Assembly: GCA_963974445.1 (NCBI GenBank)
Contig: CAXBDI010000010.1
Location: forward strand, 1 to 50,150
Direction: 5' to 3'
From: JACKII01 sp963974445
Lineage (GTDB): Bacteria; Pseudomonadota; Alphaproteobacteria; Bin95
DNA length: 50,150 nucleotides
Of the stretch, positions 1-8,010 are shown piece by piece (the first letter of the stretch is position 1; each line of letters opens with the position of its first letter). The translations under genes and the position numbers were made by a program. Under the pieces are notes generated by a model, which saw only the letters and a program-made list of their open reading frames with translations, was not told where the DNA came from and ran no database searches.

Positions 1-1
1 C

Positions 2-676
<675 letters not shown>

Positions 677-699
677 AGCCAGCGGGGCTCTGGCCGGTC

Positions 700-1446
700 G
701 TGGCTGGGAACGCTCCCAAAATCGCTCCAGATGACGCCATTCTGGTTGAACCGCTGGCGCCGGCGGTTGGGCTTAGCGTGCGCGGTGTCGATTTGACGGC
801 ATTGACCGATGACCTGACCGCCATGCTGCAAGACCTGTGGCAGCTTGGCGGTGCACTGCTGTTCCGCGGCTGCGAGGATCCGCGGCTGGCGGTCGCCAGT
901 CTTTGCCAGGCCCTTGTGCCGGATACCCCTCTGACGGAGACCTCCACGCCGCCAGGCGGTACCGGGTGGGCCATGGTGGGGGCTGATGCCTCAACAGCGC
1001 CGCCAGTCGTCTGCGCTGCCGGCTCGGCGGACACCCTGCCCGCCCTTTGGCTGGCTGGGATGGAGGCGGCTGCCGACGCCTTGCACCTGACCGGCGTAGA
1101 GGCGCTTAGCGAGGCTGTTGGCAAGCGGTTTGCCCATCGCGTCGGCGGCCCGCTGCACCCGGCGCTGGTGCGCCATGCGGTCAGTGGCGCGAGCGTGCTC
1201 TATCCCCCGCCCCGTGCGTTGGCCGAACACGACGGGCCGGCCAACGCCCTGGTCCGGCACGCGGAACAGCCGCAATTTCACTACCGCCACATCTGGCAGA
1301 GAGGCGACGTGTTCGCCTGGGACCCACGGGCCGTGCGCAGCCGGTGGGAAGCCCTGCCCACCGACACTGGCGCCGCGTTCATCACGCTCCAAGGCTCCAG
1401 CCCATTGCAGGCAGCGAGCGCCTGGCCGCCGGAGCCGTTTCTGTAG
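700..1446 (+). CDS. Degenerate TauD/TfdA-like protein lacking the iron ligands
   Basis: A 248-residue protein starting at GTG, 23 bp after rpoD. The N-terminus (VEPLAPAVGLSVRGVDLTAL, then LWQLGGALLFRGC) and the C-terminus (FHYRHIWQRGDVFAWDPRAV) align by eye with Fe(II)/2-oxoglutarate-dependent TauD/TfdA dioxygenases, two intact members of which lie elsewhere in this window. The catalytic HxD is absent: where the relatives have W-H-x-D, this protein has W90-A-M-V93. The distal His is Ser (about S214). It therefore probably cannot bind iron the normal way and may be a non-catalytic homologue or a decaying gene, although the frame is intact. The central part is poorly conserved. The start is uncertain because no strong ribosome site is visible. 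Confidence 0.55.
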   Translation: MAGNAPKIAPDDAILVEPLAPAVGLSVRGVDLTALTDDLTAMLQDLWQLGGALLFRGCEDPRLAVASLCQALVPDTPLTETSTPPGGTGWAMVGADASTAPPVVCAAGSADTLPALWLAGMEAAADALHLTGVEALSEAVGKRFAHRVGGPLHPALVRHAVSGASVLYPPPRALAEHDGPANALVRHAEQPQFHYRHIWQRGDVFAWDPRAVRSRWEALPTDTGAAFITLQGSSPLQAASAWPPEPFL

Positions 1447-1457
1447 GCCGACGGTGG

Positions 1458-2699
1458 CTAAGTCAGCGCGTCGACAGCCTTGCGCAACTCGGCACGGTGG
1501 TCGGGATGTGCGATGGCGATCATCGCCTCGGCCCGCTGCGTCAGGCTTTTGCCGCGCAATTCCGCCATACCGTACTCGGTAATGACCACGTCGGCGTCGG
1601 CACGCAACGTCGTCACCGGGCCGGAAAGCTTTGGCACGATGCGCGGCCGCTTCGCCTTGCCGGCGGTAGCACCTAGGGTGATGATCGCCCGCCCCTCCGG
1701 CGCCTCGAAGCCTGCCCGATGGAAATTGACCTGCCCGCCAATCGCGCCGATATAGCGCCCGTCGACGGCTTCAGAGCCGACCTGACCGGTCAAATCCACC
1801 TCCAGCGCCGAGTTGATGGCATAGAGCTTGCGGAAATTGCGCAGCGTCTCGGCGGAGTGGGTGTAGCGGCCTCTGCGCATCAGCAATTGCGCATTGCGGT
1901 TGGCGAAATCGGAGAGGCGCTGCGAGCCATAAAGCGACGTCGCGACGCTGAAATCCTGGTCGATCTCCTTGAACTTGTTGGAGATCGCCCCGGCCTCAAC
2001 CAACGTCACGAAGCTGTCAGCGACGGAGCCCGAATGACAGCCCAGGTCGCGGTGCTTCACCAAGGCGGACGCAATCGCGTCCGGTGTTGCGCCGACGCCG
2101 TATTGAAACGTCGCGCCGTCAGGCACCAACCGCGCCACCTGCGCCGCAATCGCATGATCGACCGGACCAGGCGCCCGCGCCTGCCAGAGATCGGGCGGCT
2201 GGGTTGCGGGAAAGATCGCGGTCAGAAAATCGCTGGGGATCTCGCTGTCGCCGTGGGTCCAGGGCATGGCGGCATTTTCCTCCGCCAGCACCACCCGTGC
2301 GGTCTCCATCGCGTCGCGCAGATGGTCGACGGTCAGGCCAAGCGAGCGGCGGTTGGCATCGTCGGCCGGGGTTACGGTGCAGAGCACCACATCCGGCGCC
2401 AGCAGTCCCTCGGCAAACAGCCGTGCGTAGTCGCTGAAATGCGCCGGCACGATATCCAACGCGCCCGCCTGGAACAGCTTGGCGTTTACGCCGAAGCCAT
2501 CCATCGCCACGTAGGAAACGCCTCCGCTGCTCAGCCGATCCGCGCCGGGATCGAGCGGAAAACTGTTCAGGAAGCGCACGCCGCCCAGCGCCTTCGCCTG
2601 GGCGATCAGCGCCTTGACCAGGCCTTGCGGGGCCGCCCCCAATTGCGCGCAAAAGACGAGGTCGCCCGACTTGATATAGGCGGAGAGGTCGATCGTCAT
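1458..2699 (-). CDS. Acetyl-CoA hydrolase/transferase family protein with catalytic Glu replaced
   Basis: A 413-residue member of the acetyl-CoA hydrolase / 4-hydroxybutyrate CoA-transferase family, which moves CoA between acyl groups and carboxylates. The family pattern is clear: GVGATPDAIASALVKHRDLG, then VEAGAISNK, INSALEVDLTGQVGSE, IGAIGGQVNFHRAG, and ADVVITEYGMAELRGKSL near the end. In the characterised enzymes the CoA-carrying glutamate sits in an H-[ST]-E-M motif just after the DLG segment. Here that segment reads H222-S-G224-S, so the Glu is Gly. The protein may act as a hydrolase by another mechanism, act on different substrates, or be inactive. Its ATG overlaps the stop of the upstream thioesterase (ATGA), so the two are co-translated. 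Context suggests acrylate or 3-hydroxypropionate CoA chemistry; that is inference. Confidence 0.85.
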   Translation of the reverse strand: MTIDLSAYIKSGDLVFCAQLGAAPQGLVKALIAQAKALGGVRFLNSFPLDPGADRLSSGGVSYVAMDGFGVNAKLFQAGALDIVPAHFSDYARLFAEGLLAPDVVLCTVTPADDANRRSLGLTVDHLRDAMETARVVLAEENAAMPWTHGDSEIPSDFLTAIFPATQPPDLWQARAPGPVDHAIAAQVARLVPDGATFQYGVGATPDAIASALVKHRDLGCHSGSVADSFVTLVEAGAISNKFKEIDQDFSVATSLYGSQRLSDFANRNAQLLMRRGRYTHSAETLRNFRKLYAINSALEVDLTGQVGSEAVDGRYIGAIGGQVNFHRAGFEAPEGRAIITLGATAGKAKRPRIVPKLSGPVTTLRADADVVITEYGMAELRGKSLTQRAEAMIAIAHPDHRAELRKAVDALT

Positions 2700-3130
2700 G
2701 GCAAGCTGCCTTCGTAGGCTTCCAGCAGGTCGAGCAGGGTCTGCGGCAGCGGCGCGCTCTCATGGGTTTCCTGGTTGGTGTAGACCCAGACCACCTCGCC
2801 TGTGGTGCGCAGGTCTTCGCGGCCAGCAGGATGGATTTCGATGGCGAAGGTCAGGCTGGTGCGCCCGATGCGTCCGGGCCGGACCAGCACGTCGATATCC
2901 TCCCGAAACGCCACCGGCTGCTTGTATTCCACCACGTTGCGGACGGTGTGATAGTCGTGGTTGGTGCGCTCCGCCTCACCCTCGTAGTCGTAGCCGATGG
3001 CCTCGACATATTCGGTGATGGCGGTGTCGAAATAAGTCAGATAGTGGGCGTTGAAGACGATCTTCTGGCCGTCGATTTCTGCATAGCGCACACGGAACGG
3101 CAGGGAGAAGCGAAAGTCGCTGCGGGGCAT
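2696..3130 (-). CDS. Acyl-CoA thioesterase, 4-hydroxybenzoyl-CoA thioesterase/YbgC type
   Basis: A single-domain hot-dog-fold thioesterase of about 144 residues that hydrolyses acyl-CoA. The family signature is RVRYAEIDGQKIVFNAHYL, containing the Asp of the usual D-x-x-G-x-V-x(2)-A-x-Y motif. It is followed by VEYKQPVAFREDIDVLVRPG and SLTFAIEI. The start is taken at 3130 (MPRSDFRF). The frame is open to a Met at 3169, but that would run into the end of the neighbouring cupin gene. The gene sits 20 bp after the cupin and overlaps the CoA-transferase-like gene by 4 bp, so it is an internal member of a leftward operon. The substrate is unknown; acryloyl- or 3-hydroxypropionyl-CoA would fit the neighbours. 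Confidence 0.85.
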   Translation of the reverse strand: MPRSDFRFSLPFRVRYAEIDGQKIVFNAHYLTYFDTAITEYVEAIGYDYEGEAERTNHDYHTVRNVVEYKQPVAFREDIDVLVRPGRIGRTSLTFAIEIHPAGREDLRTTGEVVWVYTNQETHESAPLPQTLLDLLEAYEGSLP

Positions 3131-3150
3131 GGGGCTCGCTCGGTTCGTGC

Positions 3151-3765
3151 TTAGGGGATCGGCAGACACCAGAGCGCCAGCTGCGGCTCAGCCCCGGCGC
3201 GCATGCCGTGCAGGATGTTGGACGTATTGAAGACGATACCGCCCGGCTCCGGCTCAAACCAAGGCCCCATATCCTGGCGCCATTCGCCGCCGGTCAGCGC
3301 CAAGTATAGCTCCTCTGGCGGGTGGCGGTGGTCGGGATAACAGGTGTGCGGCGCGACAAGGCTGACGCCAACGCGCAGATCGTCCCTCACCTCCAGAGCA
3401 CCGGGACGGTCGGCGGGTCCGATCAGGGTGGCGAGCGCGTGTTTGTCGGGGAAGTCGTCCGGCGCCTCAAGCCCCTCGCGCCGGTACCAATGGATTTTCG
3501 GGCCGAGCGCCGCCAGAGCCTTGGCAGTGGCCGCAGCAGTGCCGCCGGCTGCCTCGGCCCGCGCCAACGCGGCCGGCAGCCAGGCATCGACCGCTTGCGG
3601 CACGCCCTCGTCTGGACCGGTGCTGCCGGATGGGCCAACGGTAGCCATGGCCGACTGCACCCGGGTCAGCGCCGCCGCAGCCCCTGCTACAGAATCGGCT
3701 CGCGCCGCCAATCCGGCTTGCAGGCCATCCAACAATGATTGCAGTTCGGCGATGCGGTCGGTCAT
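3151..3765 (-). CDS. DMSP lyase-type cupin (DddQ/DddL/DddW superfamily)
   Basis: A 204-residue protein with a helical N-terminus and a C-terminal cupin. The metal motif is H146-x-H148-x3-E152-x-Y154 (DHRHPPEELYLALTGGEWR), with a second-motif His at about H186 in NILHGM. Cupin DMSP lyases use this H-x-H-x3-E-x-Y arrangement: the His and Glu residues hold the metal and the Tyr acts in beta-elimination of dimethylsulfoniopropionate (DMSP) to dimethyl sulfide and acrylate. Length matches DddQ/DddL. It lies 38 bp downstream of a DsyB-like methyltransferase and upstream of thioesterase and CoA-transferase-like genes on the same strand. The family call is strong. Substrate specificity is not proven, because cupins of this group include members with weak or no DMSP activity. 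Confidence 0.75.
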   Translation of the reverse strand: MTDRIAELQSLLDGLQAGLAARADSVAGAAAALTRVQSAMATVGPSGSTGPDEGVPQAVDAWLPAALARAEAAGGTAAATAKALAALGPKIHWYRREGLEAPDDFPDKHALATLIGPADRPGALEVRDDLRVGVSLVAPHTCYPDHRHPPEELYLALTGGEWRQDMGPWFEPEPGGIVFNTSNILHGMRAGAEPQLALWCLPIP

Positions 3766-3803
3766 GGGGCAAACCTTGGATTTGGTCTAGACGGATCGAT
3801 ATT

Positions 3804-4877
3804 CTAAGCCGGCTTGCGGCCCCAGACTACCTTGGTCATGCCGGGGATCAGCACTTCCACATTGATGTCGGTAAAACCCGTGCCTTCCATCACGCCGGAC
3901 ACCCAGGTCGGCGTGATCGACTTGGCCGCCGGCGTGAACGCCAGGTGCTGCAATTGCCAGAGGGCGGCCAGTTGCGGGCCGGAGCGGTCGTCCTCCACCA
4001 TGAAATCGTGCACGATGTAGAGGCCGCCTGGCTGCATCACGTCATAAGCGTGCCGCGCCAGATCGGGGATCGAATCGCCGGGTACGCCGTTGAACAGGTA
4101 ACTCATCAGCACGGCGCCTACGTCGCTCGGCCACTCCGCCTCCAAAGCATTGCCGCCGATGAAGGTGATCCGGTCGGCGAGGCCGACCTCGGCCACTTTC
4201 TCCTCGCCCAGTTTGATGACGTTGGGGAAGTCCAGGATCGAAACCCGCAGTTTGGGATTGGCTTCGCAGAGGCGGATCGCCATGCCGCCGGTGCCGCCCG
4301 CCACGTCGAGCAGGTGATCGACGCCGGAAAAATCGATCATCCGCGCCAGCGAGCGCCCCGGGCCGAGCGAGCCGGAGTGCTGCGATTCGCTGTAAAGCCG
4401 CGCCTCTTCCTCGTTCTCCATCCATTTGGCGTAGGAATCGACGTCGGTCGGCGCCATGTCGTCGGTCACGACCCCTTCGAGTTGCTGCATGAAGGGGAAC
4501 ATCTGCCGGTCGATCTGATAGCGCAGATAGTCGCCGAAGTCATAGCGCGCGCCCTGAACCAGAAACGCCTCGGCCCCGGGGGAGTTGGTGTATTTGTCGC
4601 CCTCTCGCGTGACCAGACCGATGGCGTTCAGCGCCGTCATAATCGTCGTCATGCGATTTTCCGGGACGTTCGCCTCCTCGGCGAGGGTTTTGGCGCTCTT
4701 TGAAGTTCCGGAGAGATTTGTGAAAACATTCATATGTAACGCTACGAACAATGCTTTCGACGCCATAAAGCCGAACGCAATATTCGATATCTCTTCCGCC
4801 TCTGTAATTGGCTCCACGCCGATGACCTTTCCGATGCTATTGTCACAAATCTGCAACGCCCCACATTCCGCTTGCAT
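3804..4877 (-). CDS. SAM-dependent methyltransferase, DsyB-like candidate
   Basis: A 357-residue methyltransferase of the dimeric Methyltransf_2 type. It has an N-terminal dimerisation and winged-helix part (AFGFMASKALFVALHMNVFT, then PENRMTTIMTALNAIGLV) and a C-terminal Rossmann domain with SAM motif I LLDVAGGTG at 189-197. The His-Asp pair used as base by plant-type O-methyltransferases is absent; the equivalent stretch reads LMSYLFNGVPGDSIP. Segments such as YDFGDYLRYQIDRQM, YSESQHSGSLGPGRS and LAALWQLQHLAFTP recall, from memory, DsyB, the methylthiohydroxybutyrate S-methyltransferase of bacterial DMSP synthesis. The neighbouring DMSP lyase-type cupin supports that reading. The start is uncertain: the ATG at 4877 has no ribosome site, whereas a GTG at 4817 (VEPITEAEE) follows GGAAAGG. 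Confidence 0.7.
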   Translation of the reverse strand: MQAECGALQICDNSIGKVIGVEPITEAEEISNIAFGFMASKALFVALHMNVFTNLSGTSKSAKTLAEEANVPENRMTTIMTALNAIGLVTREGDKYTNSPGAEAFLVQGARYDFGDYLRYQIDRQMFPFMQQLEGVVTDDMAPTDVDSYAKWMENEEEARLYSESQHSGSLGPGRSLARMIDFSGVDHLLDVAGGTGGMAIRLCEANPKLRVSILDFPNVIKLGEEKVAEVGLADRITFIGGNALEAEWPSDVGAVLMSYLFNGVPGDSIPDLARHAYDVMQPGGLYIVHDFMVEDDRSGPQLAALWQLQHLAFTPAAKSITPTWVSGVMEGTGFTDINVEVLIPGMTKVVWGRKPA

Positions 4878-5238
4878 AAGAAATGCGAGCGGATGGGCAG
4901 GCGACTATCCGATGAAGGCGGTCAGCCTACCATAAACTTTCCGAAATCTCCAACCGCCCTCCCCGTGGCGGAAAACCTGCCGCCAATACAATCGCTTGTC
5001 TGCCAACGGCTTGCTCCACCGGAAGACCTGGAAATGGGTGAGTTTCCGGCGCCATCGGCCCGCTGGCGGCGGAGCGCCATTCGCCTGCCGACAAGCCCTC
5101 GGACGGCGCAAGATCGTGGACCGGCAGGCGGTGGGACGCCTGGTGCTGAAGATCGCAGGCGTTTGATCTTTGTCGTGCGGGCCGGCGGGCCCATTTTACG
5201 GGAAGACTTGAGACTTATCGCACCACGGGAGCCCGCCT
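4878..5238. other. Intergenic region, no gene recognised
   Basis: About 360 bp between the leftward methyltransferase cluster and the rightward secreted-protein gene. It must carry divergent promoters, but no convincing -35/-10 pair, operator or riboswitch was identified. Open frames crossing it have low-complexity Arg/Pro-rich translations and look like non-coding shadows. Confidence 0.5.
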
Positions 5239-5814
5239 ATGCGAAACGCCTTAACCGCCAGTCTGGCTGTGTTCTGCATAGCCGTTGGCATGACTGCGCA
5301 GTTGTACGCGCGGGAGAACGAGTCCCACCCTTCCTATGTGGACGACTATATGAAGTTTGTGCCGCTGCAACTATCGGACGGGCGGTTAGCGACCGTAGAC
5401 CGGGTCTTTCTGAACGTCGGCGGCCAGGTTCAGGCGGCGGACCCAGGCCGCGGCGTCATCCGCGACAATCAGAACCGACTCGACTGGGGTTCGCTGCCGC
5501 TGGTCGGCAAACGGGCGAAGCCGCGCTATAATGAGAGCGATTTCCGGCCGGAAACTGCACTGGGCGAGGCCTATTACGAGGATCGCACCGTCTGGCTCGA
5601 CCTCTCCGACGAGCCGCCGGGCGCGCAGTACTTCCGTATCGAGTTCCTGAACCAGGATTACGCCTACAGCCTGAACGCGGGGCCCGTGCCCAGCGACGCC
5701 GCGCGAGTGCCCCCGCGGCCGCCCGGTTCGGAGATCGGCAAGATCTATCGCGGCGAGAATGGTGCGCTGCTGGTGCTGGTCCGCCCGTTCATCGTCACTG
5801 ACACCCTGTTCTGA
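5239..5814 (+). CDS. Secreted protein of unknown function
   Basis: A 191-residue protein with a clear signal peptide: MRNALTASLAVFCIAVGMTA, with likely cleavage after QLYA. The mature part begins around RENESHPSYVDDYMKF, suggesting a periplasmic or secreted product. It contains acidic and aromatic segments (LDWGSLPLVG, TVWLDLSDEPP) and no cysteines after the signal, so there is no disulfide or lipobox. No family was recognised. It stands alone between divergent and downstream genes. Its codon use resembles its neighbours, so it does not look foreign. Confidence 0.6.
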   Translation: MRNALTASLAVFCIAVGMTAQLYARENESHPSYVDDYMKFVPLQLSDGRLATVDRVFLNVGGQVQAADPGRGVIRDNQNRLDWGSLPLVGKRAKPRYNESDFRPETALGEAYYEDRTVWLDLSDEPPGAQYFRIEFLNQDYAYSLNAGPVPSDAARVPPRPPGSEIGKIYRGENGALLVLVRPFIVTDTLF

Positions 5815-5913
5815 CGACCGGTCCGGCGGCGCACTGCCTATTGACGGCGGCCGGTCTGACGGTGTCCCTTAAGGCTTCCGTGCTGGCCTGAAGAAATACG
5901 AGGGAGACCAACG

Positions 5914-6999
5914 ATGAAAGCCGCTGTCATGCGCGAGGCGCACACACCGCTCGCCATCGAAGATGTACATATTGACGAGCCCGGCCCGCGGGAGGTTCTG
6001 GTCAAGACGTCTGCCTGCGGCGTCTGCCACTCCGACCTGCATTTCATCGAGGGCCTCTATCCGACGCAGATGCCCATTGTGCTGGGGCACGAGGCGGCGG
6101 GGGTAGTCGAGAAGGTCGGCAGTCTGGTCGACTATGTGAAGCCCGGCGACCACGTCATCACCTGCCTCAGCGCCTTTTGTGGGACGTGCGAGTATTGTAT
6201 CACCGGCCATCTGTCGCTTTGCACCCGCATCGGTTTGAACCGGCCCGATGGTTCGACGCCCCGCCTTGGCACCAAGGACGCGCCGATGCATCAATTCGCC
6301 AACCTTTCCGCCTTCGCAGAGAAAATGCTGATCCATGAGAATGCGCTGGTGAAGGTCGATCACGACATGCCTTTGGATCGCGCAGCCCTGATCGGCTGTG
6401 GCGTTACCACCGGCGTCGGCGCGGTGCAGAACACGGCGCGCATCCATGCAGGCGAGACCGTGGCGGTGATCGGTTGCGGCGGGGTGGGCTTGTCAGCGAT
6501 CAACGGCGCCCACATCGCCGGCGCCTCGAAGATTATCGCCATCGACCTTTCCGGCACCAAGCTCAATCTGGCGAAGGAGTTCGGTGCGACCGATGTCGTC
6601 AACCCGAACGACGGCGACGTCGCCAAGCAAGTGCGGAACCTGACCGGCGGTGAGGGTGTGCATCACGCCTTCGAAGCCATCGGCCTGAAGCAAACCGCCG
6701 AAGACGCCTTCCGCATGATCCGCCCGGGCGGCACCGCGACCATCGTCGGCATGATCCCGGTCGGCACCAAGGTGGAGTTGCACGGGCCGGAATTCCTGCG
6801 CGAGAAAAAGATGCAGGGCTCTAACATGGGCTCCAACCGCTTCCGCATCGACATGCCGCGCTATGTGGAGTTCTACAAGCAGGGCCGCCTGAAGCTGGAC
6901 GAAATGATCAGCCAGCGCATTTCGCTTTCCGACGTCAACGAAGCATTCGAGGAGATGAAACGCGGCGACCTCGCCCGCAGCGTCATCGTTTTCGACTGA
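5914..6999 (+). CDS. Zinc-dependent NAD alcohol dehydrogenase, class III-like
   Basis: A 361-residue medium-chain zinc alcohol dehydrogenase. Catalytic zinc ligands are C38 (SACGVCHSD) and H59 with E60 (LGHEAAG). The four-Cys structural zinc lobe is present at about C89, C92, C95 and C103. The NAD Rossmann motif VIGCGGVGLSAI is followed by an acidic residue in IIAIDLSG, which favours NAD over NADP. It resembles the bacterial class III/NDMA-dependent branch more than short-chain ethanol dehydrogenases; the exact alcohol or aldehyde substrate is unknown. A GAGGGAGA ribosome site precedes the ATG. It stands alone, upstream of a TauD-type dioxygenase, and could oxidise an alcohol produced by neighbouring catabolic enzymes (inference). 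Confidence 0.9.
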   Translation: MKAAVMREAHTPLAIEDVHIDEPGPREVLVKTSACGVCHSDLHFIEGLYPTQMPIVLGHEAAGVVEKVGSLVDYVKPGDHVITCLSAFCGTCEYCITGHLSLCTRIGLNRPDGSTPRLGTKDAPMHQFANLSAFAEKMLIHENALVKVDHDMPLDRAALIGCGVTTGVGAVQNTARIHAGETVAVIGCGGVGLSAINGAHIAGASKIIAIDLSGTKLNLAKEFGATDVVNPNDGDVAKQVRNLTGGEGVHHAFEAIGLKQTAEDAFRMIRPGGTATIVGMIPVGTKVELHGPEFLREKKMQGSNMGSNRFRIDMPRYVEFYKQGRLKLDEMISQRISLSDVNEAFEEMKRGDLARSVIVFD

Positions 7000-7052
7000 C
7001 GCCAGCGAGGTAATTCGGACCAGGCTATAGGGCGACAGCAAAGGATCGAGCC

Positions 7053-7892
7053 ATGACATTCACCATTCGCCCAATGGACGCGCCGCTGGGTGCGGAGGTC
7101 ATTGGCTTCGATATCGACCGTCACGCTACGGCCGAGGCAGTGGGACGCCTTCAGCAAGCATGGCTGGAGCGGGTGGTGCTCTGCTTTCGCGATCAGGACC
7201 TGTCGCCGGACGGCTTTGTCCGCCTTGCCAGTCTGTTTGGCAAGCCGACGCCACAACCCTTGCAGCGCCCGGAATACCGGGTGGAGGGGCATCCGGAAAT
7301 CCGGGTTCTGTCCAACCACCACACGGATACGCTGGGCGACGGCAAGCCGTTGCGCATCGGCGGCTCTTGGCACACCGACCATTCGCACCAGCAGCACCCG
7401 CCACGCGGCACCATGCTGTACGCCGTAAAATTGCCGAGCGATGGCGGCAACACCAGCTTTACCGACCAGCACGCGGCCTATAACGCCCTGCCAGTTGAAA
7501 TGCAGGAGCGCGCGAAAGTGTTGCGCGTGCATCACGTCTATAATAGCCCGTTTGCGCCACGCCGCATGCCAAAGCTGACGGCAGGCGAAGCGGCAGAGGC
7601 GCCGGACGCGGTGCATCCGCTGGCCCGTCCGCATCCGGTCGACGGGCGGCGGGCGATCTACCTGAACCCGATCCGCACCGCCAATATCGAAGGCATGCCG
7701 ACCGAGGCGGCTCAAGAACTGCTAGACGAAATGCTGGCGCACTCGACCAAGGACCAGTTCCGCTACACCCACTCCTGGCGGCCGGGGGATGTGTTGATTT
7801 GGGACAATCCGCAAGCCCTGCACATGGTCGACCATGACTACCCGGCAGACGAGCTTCGGCTGATGCACCGGACACTCGTGCAAACCGTTTGA
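7053..7892 (+). CDS. TauD/TfdA family Fe(II)/2-oxoglutarate-dependent dioxygenase
   Basis: A 279-residue enzyme of the taurine/2,4-D dioxygenase family, which uses Fe(II), O2 and 2-oxoglutarate to hydroxylate substrates, often releasing sulfite or a side group. The iron triad is complete: H107 and D109 in SWHTDHS, and H257 in NPQALHMVD. The 2-oxoglutarate-binding Arg is in LMHRTLV near the C-terminus. The N-terminal PLGAEVIGFD motif is standard. It is intact, unlike the related protein at 700-1446. It follows the alcohol dehydrogenase by about 50 bp and may be co-transcribed with it. The substrate cannot be predicted. Confidence 0.9.
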   Translation: MTFTIRPMDAPLGAEVIGFDIDRHATAEAVGRLQQAWLERVVLCFRDQDLSPDGFVRLASLFGKPTPQPLQRPEYRVEGHPEIRVLSNHHTDTLGDGKPLRIGGSWHTDHSHQQHPPRGTMLYAVKLPSDGGNTSFTDQHAAYNALPVEMQERAKVLRVHHVYNSPFAPRRMPKLTAGEAAEAPDAVHPLARPHPVDGRRAIYLNPIRTANIEGMPTEAAQELLDEMLAHSTKDQFRYTHSWRPGDVLIWDNPQALHMVDHDYPADELRLMHRTLVQTV

Positions 7893-8010
7893 TTGCAGGC
7901 ACGGTGCTGCGCATTGCGGCAGGCAATAACGCTCAATCGTGGAGGCTTACCGACGGCAAGCTCCAAAATTGAAATAACGCATCAGCAGCTTACTCCGCCA
8001 ACGGCATGGG

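Noticed and set aside
1719..2717. 332-codon open frame antisense to the CoA-transferase-family gene
   Set aside because: Shadow frame; no recognisable domain, whereas the minus strand carries clear family motifs.
4878..5238. Small gene or riboswitch upstream of the DsyB-like gene
   Set aside because: Frames there are Arg/Pro-rich shadows and no conserved aptamer pattern could be recognised by eye.
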